From Bacillota bacterium (GTDB taxonomy: Bacteria > Bacillota > Negativicutes > Sporomusales > Sporomusaceae), in NCBI GenBank assembly GCA_023388195.1, contig JAEWGR010000043.1:1-64000 (forward strand): a stretch of 64,000 nucleotides of DNA. The letters run 5' to 3'. The notes beneath the pieces are model-generated. The model had not been told where the DNA came from and ran no database searches. It saw only the letters and a program-made list of their open reading frames with translations. Shown here one piece after another: positions 52,500 to 61,803 of this stretch. The translations under genes and the position numbers were made by a program. Position 1 is the stretch's first letter. Each line of letters opens with the position of its first letter.

Positions 52500-52973
52500 T
52501 TGGATACTGGTCAATACCTAAACCGCAACGCGCTAAAGATTGCTCTGGCTGTCCTGGCGCTGGCGGCGGTGGGAATGCTGGCAGGCGGTGCCGGTTATGC
52601 CTATGCAGACAGTCCGCAGTTCTGTGGCTCCTGTCATTCGATGGCCGAAAGCACAGCCAGCTGGCAGGCGTCAAATCACAAACAGTTTGCCTGTACTGAC
52701 TGCCACCTGCCGCATCAGAACTTAGCAATCAAGCTGATTGTTAAAGGCAAGACCGGTATGAATGACACGGTTCATGAAGTGCTGCGGGATTACCCGGCGA
52801 CAATGGTAATATCGACGCAAGGCAAGGCTATCGTGAATGACAACTGCCTGCGCTGCCACCAGTCAGCGGTAGAGAATACCGCGATGGCAGCCGGTGGCGA
52901 AGACTGCCTGAAATGTCACCGCGGTCTGGTCCATGGCCAGAGTAAAGGCAAAGGAGGGATAAAGGTTGAGTAA
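52500..52973 (+). CDS. nrfH: NrfH-type tetraheme quinol dehydrogenase
   Basis: A 157-residue membrane-anchored cytochrome c of the NapC/NirT group. A single N-terminal helix (about 10-35) is followed by four heme sites: CGSCH, CTDCH, CLRCH and CLKCH. It takes electrons from menaquinol and passes them to NrfA. A TTG at 52500 lies 8 bases after GGAGG and is preferred; ATG 52494 is only 2 bases from that site. The stop overlaps the nrfA start by 8 bases. Confidence 0.93.
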   Translation: MDTGQYLNRNALKIALAVLALAAVGMLAGGAGYAYADSPQFCGSCHSMAESTASWQASNHKQFACTDCHLPHQNLAIKLIVKGKTGMNDTVHEVLRDYPATMVISTQGKAIVNDNCLRCHQSAVENTAMAAGGEDCLKCHRGLVHGQSKGKGGIKVE

Positions 52974-54249
52974 ACAGCAAAAATCTTTAATCGCCTTGCT
53001 CACCGTATTCTTGCTGTTTTTTGGTTTTGTTGTTGTCCGCATTGGGGTTGCCAAGCCTGCAGCCACCGTAAAAGCGGCTAAAATTCCGGCAGGCGAGTAT
53101 GACCCGGCGGTGTGGGGGCAATATTACCCCCTGCAGTATGCCAGCTATAAAAAGACAGCCGAAGAGCAGGCTTCACCAACAGGCTACGGCGGCAGTATTA
53201 AAGTCCAGAAATCGGAGATGCAGCCGGAAATGACCGCCTTGTTTAAGGGCATGCCGTTTAGTAAGGATTATGCCGAAGATCGCGGCCATGAGCATGCACT
53301 GGAGGATTTACGGGAATCCAAACGGATTGGCCCGGCCAGCAAAGGGGCCTGTATAACCTGTAAGACGCCGTACGTTGAGCAAGCCTATAAAGAAATGGGC
53401 TGGGGTTATGCCAACAAACCGCTTAATGAATTGATGGATAAATCAAAGCATACCGTGGCTTGCGCCAATTGCCATGATCCGGCGACCATGAACCTCAGGG
53501 TCATTAATCCGGCGTTCATTGAGGCGCAGGCGAAACGTGGTATTGATGTGACCAAGGCCTCCCGGGAAGACATGCGTAGCTTTGTTTGCGCCCAGTGCCA
53601 TTCAGAGTATTATTTTGAGCCTGGCACCATGAAAGTGATATTCCCCTGGGAAAAGGGGCTTACACCGGCTGCTATGTATGATTACTACAGCGGCAAGCCA
53701 AATGGTTTTGTTCAGGACTGGCAGCACCCGGACTCGCAGGCGCCAATGCTGAAAGCCCAGCATCCTGACTATGAATTATTTTCAACCGGCGTTCACGGCA
53801 AAGCCGGGGTTGCCTGTGCCGACTGCCACATGCCTTATACCCGGAAAGACGGGCAAAAGTATACCTCACACTGGGTGACAAGTCCGCTTAAAACCCTGGA
53901 TGCCTCCTGCTCCCCCTGTCATGAGCAAGGCGCAGCCTGGTTGCAGGAACGGGTAAAAACCATTCAGGACCAGACCTTTGAGCTGCAGCATATGGCCGGA
54001 CAAAATATTGTCAAGGCCCATGGGGCCATTCAGGCCGCCGCCGCTCAGCCTGGTGTGGATGAAACAGAGCTTGCCCAGGCCCGGGAACTGATCCGCAAAG
54101 CCCAATGGTACTGGGATCTGCTGGCAGCAGAAAACAGTATGGGCTTCCATAACTCATCCCAGGCACTTAATACGCTGGGGCAGGCCAATGAACTGGCCCA
54201 TCAGGCTAAGGAAGCTGCCAATCGAGCTGCAGGCATTAACCAGCTTTGA
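52966..54249 (+). CDS. nrfA: Ammonia-forming cytochrome c nitrite reductase NrfA
   Basis: A 427-residue pentaheme enzyme that reduces nitrite to ammonium in the periplasm. The catalytic heme has the lysine-type site CITCK; the other four are CANCH, CAQCH, CADCH and CSPCH. An uncleaved N-terminal helix (about 7-27) acts as signal anchor. QHPDYELFSTGVHGKAG precedes the fourth heme. It begins with TTG at 52966 overlapping nrfH. The pair follows the ccm genes that make it, a sensible unit. Confidence 0.95.
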   Translation: MSKQQKSLIALLTVFLLFFGFVVVRIGVAKPAATVKAAKIPAGEYDPAVWGQYYPLQYASYKKTAEEQASPTGYGGSIKVQKSEMQPEMTALFKGMPFSKDYAEDRGHEHALEDLRESKRIGPASKGACITCKTPYVEQAYKEMGWGYANKPLNELMDKSKHTVACANCHDPATMNLRVINPAFIEAQAKRGIDVTKASREDMRSFVCAQCHSEYYFEPGTMKVIFPWEKGLTPAAMYDYYSGKPNGFVQDWQHPDSQAPMLKAQHPDYELFSTGVHGKAGVACADCHMPYTRKDGQKYTSHWVTSPLKTLDASCSPCHEQGAAWLQERVKTIQDQTFELQHMAGQNIVKAHGAIQAAAAQPGVDETELAQARELIRKAQWYWDLLAAENSMGFHNSSQALNTLGQANELAHQAKEAANRAAGINQL

Positions 54250-54277
54250 TACGCAAACTATAAAAAAGTATGGTATT

Positions 54278-54315
54278 GAAAATGGATGTCTTCTAAGGCA
54301 TCCATTTTCATTTTA
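54278..54315 (+). terminator. Rho-independent terminator
   Basis: GAAAATGGATG pairs with CATCCATTTTC around a 10-base loop, followed by ATTTTACTT. It ends the ccm-nrfHA transcript. Confidence 0.82.
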
Positions 54316-54416
54316 CTTGTGTAAATTTGTCATTCATTTTGCGTACCTTTTGCGGGATCATGGGGTGAAAATAAAGTATAGGGCAGATATGTCATTTTAG
54401 GGAGGCCTTCGGGCTT

Positions 54417-54457
54417 CTCTTTTATTTTGCAAGAGCAGCTCTTGCAAAATAAAAGAG
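54417..54457. repeat. Perfect 19-base inverted repeat between the nrfHA pairs
   Basis: CTCTTTTATTTTGCAAGAG (54417-54435) and its exact complement (54439-54457) are separated by CAG. It is longer than most terminators and without a T-run right after it. It could be a strong hairpin insulating the second nrfHA pair, or a small insertion. The rest of 54316-54657 holds no gene. Confidence 0.7.
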
Positions 54458-54657
54458 GCGATGCTCTGCACTTTTTTATTGTCCTGACAGGAAGTATATC
54501 TTTTCCGGGAAAAGGGCAATATCGGCTTCCTCTTTCTCCTAAGGCTCGGTATAAAGCGTGTTTTCTTTACCGGGGCGTATAAACAATTCGCAGTTTGGAA
54601 ATCTATAAGGGTAAATACGTATGTGGATCGATAGCTGTGACTGGAGGGGTGGCTTGC

Positions 54658-55131
54658 GTGGGCTGGAAAAGGTACCTGGAGAAAAACAGTATTAAGCTGC
54701 TGCTGGTGGGCGCTTTGGCAGCGGTCGTGGGTATGGCAGTAGCCGGTGGCGGGATCGCCTATGCCGATAAAGCCTCATTTTGCAGCAGTTGCCATTCCAT
54801 GCAGTTTGTTGCCGCCACCTGGCAAATGTCTAACCATCGCCAGTTTACCTGTGGTGACTGCCATCTGCCGCAGGAGAATATTGTGGAAAAGCTGATCGTT
54901 AAAAATCAGACCGGCATTCATGACACCTATCATGAATTTTTACGTGACTATCCTGATACCATCCGGCTGAGTGCCGGTGGCAGGGCGATTGTCGAACGCA
55001 ACTGCCTGCGCTGCCATGCCTACACCGTAGCCAACACGGCCATGGCTGCCGGTGGCCAGTCATGTACGAAATGCCATCAGGGGTTGATTCATAACCGGCT
55101 TGTCGTTAAGGAGGGTGTTCGTGTTGAATAG
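54658..55131 (+). CDS. nrfH: Second NrfH-type tetraheme cytochrome
   Basis: A 157-residue paralogue of the protein at 52500. It keeps the N-terminal helix and four heme sites (CSSCH, CGDCH, CLRCH, CTKCH) and the shared ending GLIHNR-KEGVRVE. GTG at 54658 lies 8 bases after GGAGGGG and gives the same length as the first copy; the longer in-frame ATG at 54595 is not needed. It is coupled to the second nrfA by overlapping codons. Confidence 0.92.
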   Translation: MGWKRYLEKNSIKLLLVGALAAVVGMAVAGGGIAYADKASFCSSCHSMQFVAATWQMSNHRQFTCGDCHLPQENIVEKLIVKNQTGIHDTYHEFLRDYPDTIRLSAGGRAIVERNCLRCHAYTVANTAMAAGGQSCTKCHQGLIHNRLVVKEGVRVE

Positions 55132-56407
55132 GACTCAGAAGCTGCTTATCGCCTTTTTATCGCTTATCGTTGTCTTTACCGGTTTTGTGCTCTGCCGGGT
55201 ATGGGTTTTTAAACCCCAGTCGACAATTAAACTTGTTAAAATCCCGGCTGGCGAGTATGATACAGCCGTATGGGGCAAGAATTATCCGTTGCAATATGCC
55301 GGCTACCAGAAGAATTTGGAGATGGCGCCGTCACCAACCGGCTATGGCGGCAGCGTTAAAGTGCAAAAAGCGGAGATGCAGCCGGAATTATACACTAATT
55401 TTAAGGGAAATCCATTCAGCAAGGACTATACGGAAGACCGGGGCCACCCCTATGCGCTGGAGGATCTGCGTGAATCCAAACGGATTGGTCCGGCCGCCAA
55501 AGGGGCCTGTCTGACCTGCAAAACCCCGTATATTGAGCAGGCTTACAAGGAGATGGGCTGGGGTTTTGCCGCTAAGCCGCTTACTGAACTGATGGATAAG
55601 GCCAAGCATCCGGTTACCTGTGCGAACTGTCATGATCCGGAGACCATGGGGCTGCGGGTGATCAATCCGGCATTCACAGAAGCTATGCAAAAGCGCGGCA
55701 TTGATCTCACCAAAGCCAGCCGGGAGGAAATGCGCAGCTATGTCTGTGCCCAGTGTCACTCGGAGTATTATTTTGAGCCCGGTACGTTTAAGGTTATTTT
55801 CCCCTGGGATAAAGGGCTGACACCCCAGCAGATGTATGAATATTATGCGACAAAACCCAATGGGTTTGCCCAGGATTTTATCCACCCCGATTCCCAGGTG
55901 CCTGTACTCAAGGCACAGCATCCGGATTATGAGGAATGGCAAAACGGCATTCATGGCCAATCAGGCGTTTCCTGTGCCGACTGCCATATGCCCTATATGC
56001 GCAACAACGGACAGAAGTATACCTCGCATTGGATCACAAGCCCGCTTAAAACCCTGGATGAATCCTGTTCGCCCTGCCATAAACAAGGGAAGGAACTGTT
56101 ATACAATCAGGTAAAAGGTTCTCAGGATAATGTGTGGCAGCTCCAGCATACGGCCGGTCTTAAAATTGCCAGGGCCCATGAGGCCATTCAAAAGGCCGGG
56201 GCAAGCAGTAACGCCAATCAAGGGGAGTTGACCAAGGCCCGCGAGCTGCTGCGGCAGGCTCAGTGGTACTGGGACTATGTGGCTGCTGCCAACAGTATGG
56301 GATTCCACAATCCGGTACAGGAACTTAACACGTTAGGCCAGGCGATTGATTTGGCCCATCAGGCTATTGATGCAGCCAATAAAGCGGCCGGTACCAATAG
56401 CTTATAA
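55121..56407 (+). CDS. nrfA: Second ammonia-forming nitrite reductase NrfA
   Basis: A 428-residue paralogue of the protein at 52966, colinear from end to end with no gaps beyond a residue or two. Heme sites are CLTCK (catalytic), CANCH, CAQCH, CADCH and CSPCH. It begins with GTG 55121 (or TTG 55124, matching the first copy), overlapping nrfH. The two pairs arose by tandem duplication; differences in leader (its own long palindrome and gap) suggest separate control. Confidence 0.94.
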   Translation: MLNRTQKLLIAFLSLIVVFTGFVLCRVWVFKPQSTIKLVKIPAGEYDTAVWGKNYPLQYAGYQKNLEMAPSPTGYGGSVKVQKAEMQPELYTNFKGNPFSKDYTEDRGHPYALEDLRESKRIGPAAKGACLTCKTPYIEQAYKEMGWGFAAKPLTELMDKAKHPVTCANCHDPETMGLRVINPAFTEAMQKRGIDLTKASREEMRSYVCAQCHSEYYFEPGTFKVIFPWDKGLTPQQMYEYYATKPNGFAQDFIHPDSQVPVLKAQHPDYEEWQNGIHGQSGVSCADCHMPYMRNNGQKYTSHWITSPLKTLDESCSPCHKQGKELLYNQVKGSQDNVWQLQHTAGLKIARAHEAIQKAGASSNANQGELTKARELLRQAQWYWDYVAAANSMGFHNPVQELNTLGQAIDLAHQAIDAANKAAGTNSL

Positions 56408-56415
56408 AGGAAAAA

Positions 56416-56452
56416 ATCCCCTATTGAATGTACAGTCCATTCAATAGGGGAT
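56416..56452. terminator. Strong hairpin after the second nrfA
   Basis: ATCCCCTATTGAATG pairs perfectly with CATTCAATAGGGGAT over 15 bases. The T-run is on the minus strand side (AAAAAA precedes it), so on the + strand it may act mainly by mRNA protection. Confidence 0.7.
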
Positions 56453-56507
56453 CTTAATATAAAAGGGGGGCATAAATTATCACATATTAATGCTGCCGCC
56501 ACAATTC

Positions 56508-56535
56508 ACAGGTTCTTTGCGGACCTGTTTTTTTC
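56508..56535 (+). terminator. Small terminator before the sensor kinase
   Basis: ACAGGT pairs with ACCTGT, followed by seven T residues. As a hairpin already lies upstream, it may end a short leader RNA or attenuate transcription into the kinase gene. Confidence 0.55.
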
Positions 56536-56697
56536 TTTGCCAAGATTTGTATAGATAAATTTAAAGGATGGTGGAAAAAAATGGCGAATAAATTAGAGTG
56601 ATTGGAAAAAAACAGGGAAATATGCCGTGTGGCGCACACCGGCACTCGTGATGTGGTAATTTGCCCGCAAACGAATTTACATGATCAAGATTAACTT

Positions 56698-58959
56698 ATG
56701 ACAGGGGATATGGAAATGATTCCAGAGTCTGTGGCTAAACGGACATATCTGCTGACGACAATCATGTTTACGGTGCTGATGCTTTTTTTTGTATACCGGA
56801 ATGCTGAAATGATGAAAGAGCAGATTTTTCAACAAAAAGAACGTGAATTATTGACAATTGCCGCTTATTTGGATCAACAGATGCCACGCTATGTAGCGGA
56901 TTTGTTGCAGGATGAGGCTGTACGTAAGCTGCCGCACGAAGAAAAGATAGAGTTAGTCAACTCTCACCTGCAGGCAGTTTTGGCCAAAGCCGGACAGGAA
57001 TATAAGAATTTCGGCCTGGGGTACGGGATAAAAAATGAGCGGCTTGCTGTCCACCCTCCCAGAGCAATGGTACTGACCCGGCCGTTTGCCGCTGCCGGTT
57101 TGACTGCGATTGAGCAGGCCTATGCCACCAAAAAGATGGTTACATTTACCAATAACGGCAATACGCTCTGGCAGCAACCGACTCTTAGTGTATTGTATCC
57201 CCATATCGTCGATGGCGAGGTTGTCTGGTTCACCTGGACAAATGCCAGAGTGGAATATGTAAACACTACCTTTGTGGCTGCCCTCTGGCAGTCCGGGATT
57301 ACCTTCTTTTTGTTATGGGTGGGGGCCATGCTGATTTTACGCTATACCTTCCGCCAGTTCGATAGCTTGCTTAGTAATGTGGCCAGGCAGGTTATGACCA
57401 AAAATGACAGTCATGAGCAGCTACGGCAATTTCCCGAGTTGGAGCCGCTGCTCACGGCTGTTATTTCCCTGCGTAAAGGGCTGGAACAGGAGTGTGCTGC
57501 CAAAACCCAGCTGAACCACGCGCTTACTTTGCTAAACCAGCGGCAAAGGATATTTAAGATTTTTTTCGCCCGGAATTTGGCACCAATGGCTATCGTCCGG
57601 CAGGCAGATCTTACGATCGTTGATGTCAACTATGCGGCTGAGCAGCTTATGCAGGCCGGACGGAAAGATATTACCGGCCGCACCGTAGCTGAGCTGAATT
57701 TCGGCAATGCCGGCTCACCATCCACGATTGCCCGCCTGGCAGAGCTGCAGGCTAACGGGTATACGGCCGGCCTGATTGAATTTTGCACGTTGGCCGGTGA
57801 TAACCGTTATGGCATAATCTCGGTGATCAAGACTGAGTATTATGCAGAAAAGCAGTACTTAATTACACTCATTGACATAACGGAACAACGATTAAGTGAA
57901 GAACGGTTCTTGAAAGCATTCCATGCCAATCCACTGATGATGTACATTGTTTCCCTGAAGGACTGGAAAATTCTCGATGCCAATCAGGCTTATTTAACAG
58001 CACTGGAGCAAAGGGTTGAGGAGATAGTGGGGAAAACCTCTGATCAGATTACTTTGTGGAAAGACGAAAATTGCTTACAGCAGTTGCGCACCCATATCCT
58101 CCACCTGCAAGGAAAATGTCAGAATTATGAGATTGATATTGTGACAAATAACAGGGAAGTACGGACGGTTCTGTTTTCCAGTGAAGTGATTTCTCTGGAA
58201 GATGAGCAGTGTTTGCTGGGCATGTTTACTGATATTACTGATATGAAGCGCTATCAATATGAAATGGCCCGCCTTGACCGTCTGGACATAGTAGGTGAGA
58301 TGGCGGCCGGAATTGGTCACGAAGTGCGGAATCCCATGACCACAGTCCGCGGTTATTTGCAGATTTTTCAGCGGAAAGCCGAACTGGCCAAATACCATTC
58401 CCAGATCGACATCATGATTGAGGAAATTGACCGGGCCAATGCCATTATTACCGAATTTTTATCGTTGGCCAAAAATAAGAAACTGGAAATCCGCCGTGCC
58501 AATATCAATGATGTTGTCCATGCGCTGGCACCGTTACTGCAGGCCGACGCCTTGCGCCGGGGACATGATTTGCGGTTGATCCTGTCGGAATTGCCGGAGT
58601 TTGATTTTGACGAAAATGAAATCAGGCAGCTTATTCTCAATTTGGTGCGTAATGGTCTCGAGGCTATGGCTGACAGCGGCCTGGTAACAATCAGCACGGC
58701 TGTCAGTGGCGGCGGGATTGAGCTCAGGATTACCGACCAGGGGTGTGGGGTGCCACCGGAAATACTGGAAAAAATAGGGACACCTTTTGTAACGACCAAA
58801 GACGAGGGAACCGGGTTGGGACTGCCTGTTTGTTACCGTATTGCGGCGCGGCATAAGGCCGAAATATTTGTGGACTCAAGTCCGGCCGGTACGGCCTTCC
58901 GGATTGTTTTCTCCCTGACCGGGGACGAACCGGTCAGGGCAGACAGGTCTGGTGGGTAA
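56698..58959 (+). CDS. PAS-domain sensor histidine kinase
   Basis: A 753-residue membrane kinase. Two transmembrane helices (about 14-34 and 195-217) flank a periplasmic sensor domain of about 160 residues. Two PAS-like domains follow (about 290-400 and 405-515), then HisKA with the phospho-accepting His in GIGHEVRNPMTTVRGYLQIF and an HATPase domain with NLVRNGLEAM, ITDQGCGVP and DEGTGLGLPVC. The style is like sporulation or Spo0A-phosphorelay kinases. No response regulator is adjacent. The exact start among ATG 56698, 56710 and 56716 is uncertain. The last 26 bases overlap the convergent efflux gene. Confidence 0.88.
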   Translation: MTGDMEMIPESVAKRTYLLTTIMFTVLMLFFVYRNAEMMKEQIFQQKERELLTIAAYLDQQMPRYVADLLQDEAVRKLPHEEKIELVNSHLQAVLAKAGQEYKNFGLGYGIKNERLAVHPPRAMVLTRPFAAAGLTAIEQAYATKKMVTFTNNGNTLWQQPTLSVLYPHIVDGEVVWFTWTNARVEYVNTTFVAALWQSGITFFLLWVGAMLILRYTFRQFDSLLSNVARQVMTKNDSHEQLRQFPELEPLLTAVISLRKGLEQECAAKTQLNHALTLLNQRQRIFKIFFARNLAPMAIVRQADLTIVDVNYAAEQLMQAGRKDITGRTVAELNFGNAGSPSTIARLAELQANGYTAGLIEFCTLAGDNRYGIISVIKTEYYAEKQYLITLIDITEQRLSEERFLKAFHANPLMMYIVSLKDWKILDANQAYLTALEQRVEEIVGKTSDQITLWKDENCLQQLRTHILHLQGKCQNYEIDIVTNNREVRTVLFSSEVISLEDEQCLLGMFTDITDMKRYQYEMARLDRLDIVGEMAAGIGHEVRNPMTTVRGYLQIFQRKAELAKYHSQIDIMIEEIDRANAIITEFLSLAKNKKLEIRRANINDVVHALAPLLQADALRRGHDLRLILSELPEFDFDENEIRQLILNLVRNGLEAMADSGLVTISTAVSGGGIELRITDQGCGVPPEILEKIGTPFVTTKDEGTGLGLPVCYRIAARHKAEIFVDSSPAGTAFRIVFSLTGDEPVRADRSGG

Positions 58960-59845
58960 AGTCTGCTGTTTCGATCTGGATTGTGGTATGGTTAATTTGA
59001 AATTTGTCCCTGATAATGCAAATGGCTGCCTGCAGGATGGGCTGGGGGTCTTTATCGGCCTCAATGACCAGATGACAGGAGAGGGATTCCAGGCCGGAGG
59101 TGATTGTCCAGATGTGTAAATCATGGACAGCCTTGACACCGTCAATTGTAAGCAGGGACCCTCTGACTTCCTCCCAATTGATGGTTGAGGGGGTTCCTTC
59201 AAGCAGTATATTTACCGATTCATCAATTACAGCCCAGGCACTTCGTAAAATAAGCAGGGCAACAATGACACTGATGACAGGGTCGGCCCAATACCAGGAG
59301 AAAAAGTACATTAGTAACCCGGCGATAATAGCGCCGACCGAGCCCAGTGCGTCACCCAGTATATGCAGATAGGCACTGCGCAGATTAATGCTTTGCTCCA
59401 TATTGCCCTGACCGGTCAGAATCCGCGCACTCACCAGGTTGGCAAGCAACCCAAGGCTCGCAATCCCGATCATATAGCCACTGTTTACCTGGGGCGGTGC
59501 AAAAAAACGTTCATAGGCCTCCCAGACAATAAAGCCGGCAATGGCAAAGAGTGTTAAGCCATTAACAAATGCGGCCAGAATCTCAAACCGGTAAAACCCG
59601 TAGGTTCTTTGGGGTGACGGCGGTTTCAACGCCAACACGGCGGCAAACAGGCTTAACCCCAGCGAGGTTGTGTCACTGAGCATGTGACCGGCATCGGAGA
59701 GCAAGGCCAGACTGTTGGTAAACAGCCCGCCGATAAATTCCAGGACCATTATGCCGGCGGTAATAATAAGTGCTGCTGTCAGTGCGGTCCGATTGCTACT
59801 TTTCAGGGTGTGTCCGCCCTGGCTGTGGTTGTGGTTATGCCCCAT
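58934..59845 (-). CDS. Cation diffusion facilitator (CzcD-like)
   Basis: A 303-residue divalent-metal:H+ antiporter. It has a His-rich N-terminus (GHNHNHSQGGH), six transmembrane helices with the metal site residues in LLSDAGHMLSDTTSLGLS and YLHILGDALGSVGAI, and a C-terminal cytoplasmic domain (VKAVHDLHIWTITSGLESLSCHLVIE). It exports Zn2+ or similar metals. The ATG at 59845 follows AAGGAGAC. The 3' end overlaps the kinase gene by 26 bases on the other strand. Confidence 0.93.
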   Translation of the reverse strand: MGHNHNHSQGGHTLKSSNRTALTAALIITAGIMVLEFIGGLFTNSLALLSDAGHMLSDTTSLGLSLFAAVLALKPPSPQRTYGFYRFEILAAFVNGLTLFAIAGFIVWEAYERFFAPPQVNSGYMIGIASLGLLANLVSARILTGQGNMEQSINLRSAYLHILGDALGSVGAIIAGLLMYFFSWYWADPVISVIVALLILRSAWAVIDESVNILLEGTPSTINWEEVRGSLLTIDGVKAVHDLHIWTITSGLESLSCHLVIEADKDPQPILQAAICIIRDKFQINHTTIQIETADFTHQTCLP

Positions 59846-59924
59846 CTTTCTGTCTCCTTATAACCTGCCTATATTTATTCTAGTTTGATCAAGAATACCG
59901 AATCCATGCACATGCAGTCAGAGC

Positions 59925-59967
59925 AAAATCCGCCGCTCCGTAGTCACCGGAATAACGGCGGATTTTT
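59925..59967. terminator. Bidirectional terminator
   Basis: AAAATCCGCCG pairs with CGGCGGATTTT over 11 bases around a 20-base loop, with further T. It separates the efflux gene from the chemotaxis receptor, both on the minus strand. Confidence 0.75.
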
Positions 59968-60020
59968 GCATGATCAGAAGTATAGCGGTTGCTACCCCAA
60001 GCCACTAATAGGCTTGGCTT
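59968..60020 (+). repeat. Partial copy of the dispersed repeat (D)
   Basis: CATGATCAGAAG-TATAGC-GTTGCT matches the left part of copy A (3258-3287) directly after a terminator, as in copy A. A CCAAGCC/GGCTTGG hairpin follows. The AAGGGCAC centre is absent. Confidence 0.35.
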
Positions 60021-60036
60021 CAGGGGTTTGGCACCA

Positions 60037-61338
60037 TCAGGTTAATTTGAATTTGGCGACCGCCGCCTGCAGTTCGCCTGACACCTGACTAAGGGAGGTG
60101 GCATTGGCCGTGATTTCCTGGACCGAGGCGTTGACCTCCTCGGCGCTTGCGGCCGTTGTCTCGGTGGCGGCAGCCGACTGCTCGGTTACAGCCGCCACAT
60201 TCTGGACCACATCTTTCAGGACGTTGGCGGCCTGGGCCTGCTGGCCGGCCAGCTGCGTGACAACGGTCACTTTATTAATAGTAGCGGCAATATGGCTGTT
60301 GATGTCAGTAAAGCTGGTGTTAGCCTCATGGATTGTCGTCACCCCGTTGGCTACGGCAGTAGTGGCTTTGCCTGACTCGCTGACAACCTTGTCGATATCA
60401 GCCAGCATATCATGGATAATCGTCTCAATTTGAGCCGAGGCCTGGCTGGACTGTTCGGCAAGTCTTCTTACTTCCTCGGCCACCACCGCAAAACCGCGGC
60501 CATGCTCACCGGCCCGGGCAGCCTCAATGGCGGCATTCAGGGCCAGCAGATTTGTCTGGCCGGCAATAGCGTTAATCATCTCTACAATCTCCCGTACCTG
60601 CTGGGACTTTGTACTGAGATTACAGGCCAGGCCGGCATTAATACGTGTCGTGTCGGCAATACCCTGGATGACATCGGTGGCCCGGTGAATGGCTGTCTGG
60701 CCCTTTTCCGCTGCTGTCCCAATGGCCTGGGCATTTTGATTTAATACTTGCATCTCCTGGGTTACCGCCCCTGATAACTCACTGAGCTCGGCTGTCCGGC
60801 TGGCGGCATTTTGCATCATCCGTCCTGTCTCTTCCGCCCCTTTGGCGATCTCACCGGCTGTTTGGGCCACCTGTCCGACGGCCCGGCCTACTTCGTCGGT
60901 AGCGGCGGCCAGTTCTTCACTGGCGGAAGAAATCAGCCGGGCATTATTTTGCACTGTGCCGACAATATTGCGCAGGTTTTCGGCAGTAACATTGATTACC
61001 GTCGATAGTTGACCGATTTCATCCTGCGACGAATTGTTGATGACCAGGGTTAAATCGCCTTGCCCCAACCGGAATACCTCCCTGGTCATATAAGTAAGCG
61101 GCTGAAACAGACGGCCAATAATCAGCCAGGAACCAATGCCCACAATGATCAGGGCTGCGAGCAGGGCGAAGGCACTGCTCTGAATGCCGGAATAGATCCC
61201 GTTTAACATCTCCATATTGAGGGTTGCATCGTGCCCGGAGGAACGGTAGACCGTATATAACTGCAGGGCACTTACCAGCAAAGTAGTGATAAGCAGGGAT
61301 GAAAGCATAACCATAATAATTTTGTTTTTAATACTCAT
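60037..61338 (-). CDS. Methyl-accepting chemotaxis protein, short-sensor type
   Basis: A 433-residue receptor with two transmembrane helices (about 8-28 and 53-73) and only about 24 residues between them, so it has no real periplasmic sensor. A HAMP domain (FQPLTYMTREVFRLGQGDLTLVI) leads to the signalling hairpin with tip EAARAGEHGRGFAVVAEEVR. The short outside part suggests sensing of membrane or internal energy state, or work as a partner of other receptors. It ends in the same LQAAVAKF style as its paralogues. The nearest neighbour on its strand is the metal efflux gene. Confidence 0.92.
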   Translation of the reverse strand: MSIKNKIIMVMLSSLLITTLLVSALQLYTVYRSSGHDATLNMEMLNGIYSGIQSSAFALLAALIIVGIGSWLIIGRLFQPLTYMTREVFRLGQGDLTLVINNSSQDEIGQLSTVINVTAENLRNIVGTVQNNARLISSASEELAAATDEVGRAVGQVAQTAGEIAKGAEETGRMMQNAASRTAELSELSGAVTQEMQVLNQNAQAIGTAAEKGQTAIHRATDVIQGIADTTRINAGLACNLSTKSQQVREIVEMINAIAGQTNLLALNAAIEAARAGEHGRGFAVVAEEVRRLAEQSSQASAQIETIIHDMLADIDKVVSESGKATTAVANGVTTIHEANTSFTDINSHIAATINKVTVVTQLAGQQAQAANVLKDVVQNVAAVTEQSAAATETTAASAEEVNASVQEITANATSLSQVSGELQAAVAKFKLT

Positions 61339-61803
61339 ACTTCAGCACCTCCGACTAAACTGTATTTGATAATATAATCTTCGCTAGCTGGCAGCAATTA
61401 CCTGCCCAATTTGCTGAATTTTACAGAGTATTTTACCTGCAGACAAGATCCGGTTGGCGAACCGGGCATTTTTTTGACTCACGAGAACCGTCCCCTTGAG
61501 TCCCCTTGAGTCAGTCCGATTGTTAAACCGAGGATTTTTGACACACGGAAACAGTCTTTTGAGCCAGCTCTGAACTGGGTCGGCGGCGGTGATATGGGAC
61601 TTTTGGCTCATTTAATAAAGTGTAGTGAACATGTAAAATAGCAATAGAATGATTTTTCTTATAATTTATGTTGGTTTTGCCAGGTGCATTATATAGAAAT
61701 GAAGGCTGGAGTATAGAGTTGGCAAGGGAAGGAGTCTGATGCGGAACCGTCTTCCAGGGGGCAAGTTAATCAATAACTGTTTCAAAACACGAGGAGGCAA
61801 TTT
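61339..61803. other. Non-coding gap between divergent chemotaxis receptors
   Basis: A 465-base gap that must hold the promoters of both divergent receptor genes. I can see an AGTCCCCTTG direct repeat (three GAGTC words, 61497-61512) and a GAGGAGG site before the + strand receptor. A 75-codon open frame on the minus strand lacks coding character. Nothing else is clear. Confidence 0.4.

Noticed and set aside
61384..61611. 75-codon minus-strand frame between the chemotaxis receptors
   Set aside because: Its translation has no family features and no clear ribosome site; it probably arises by chance.
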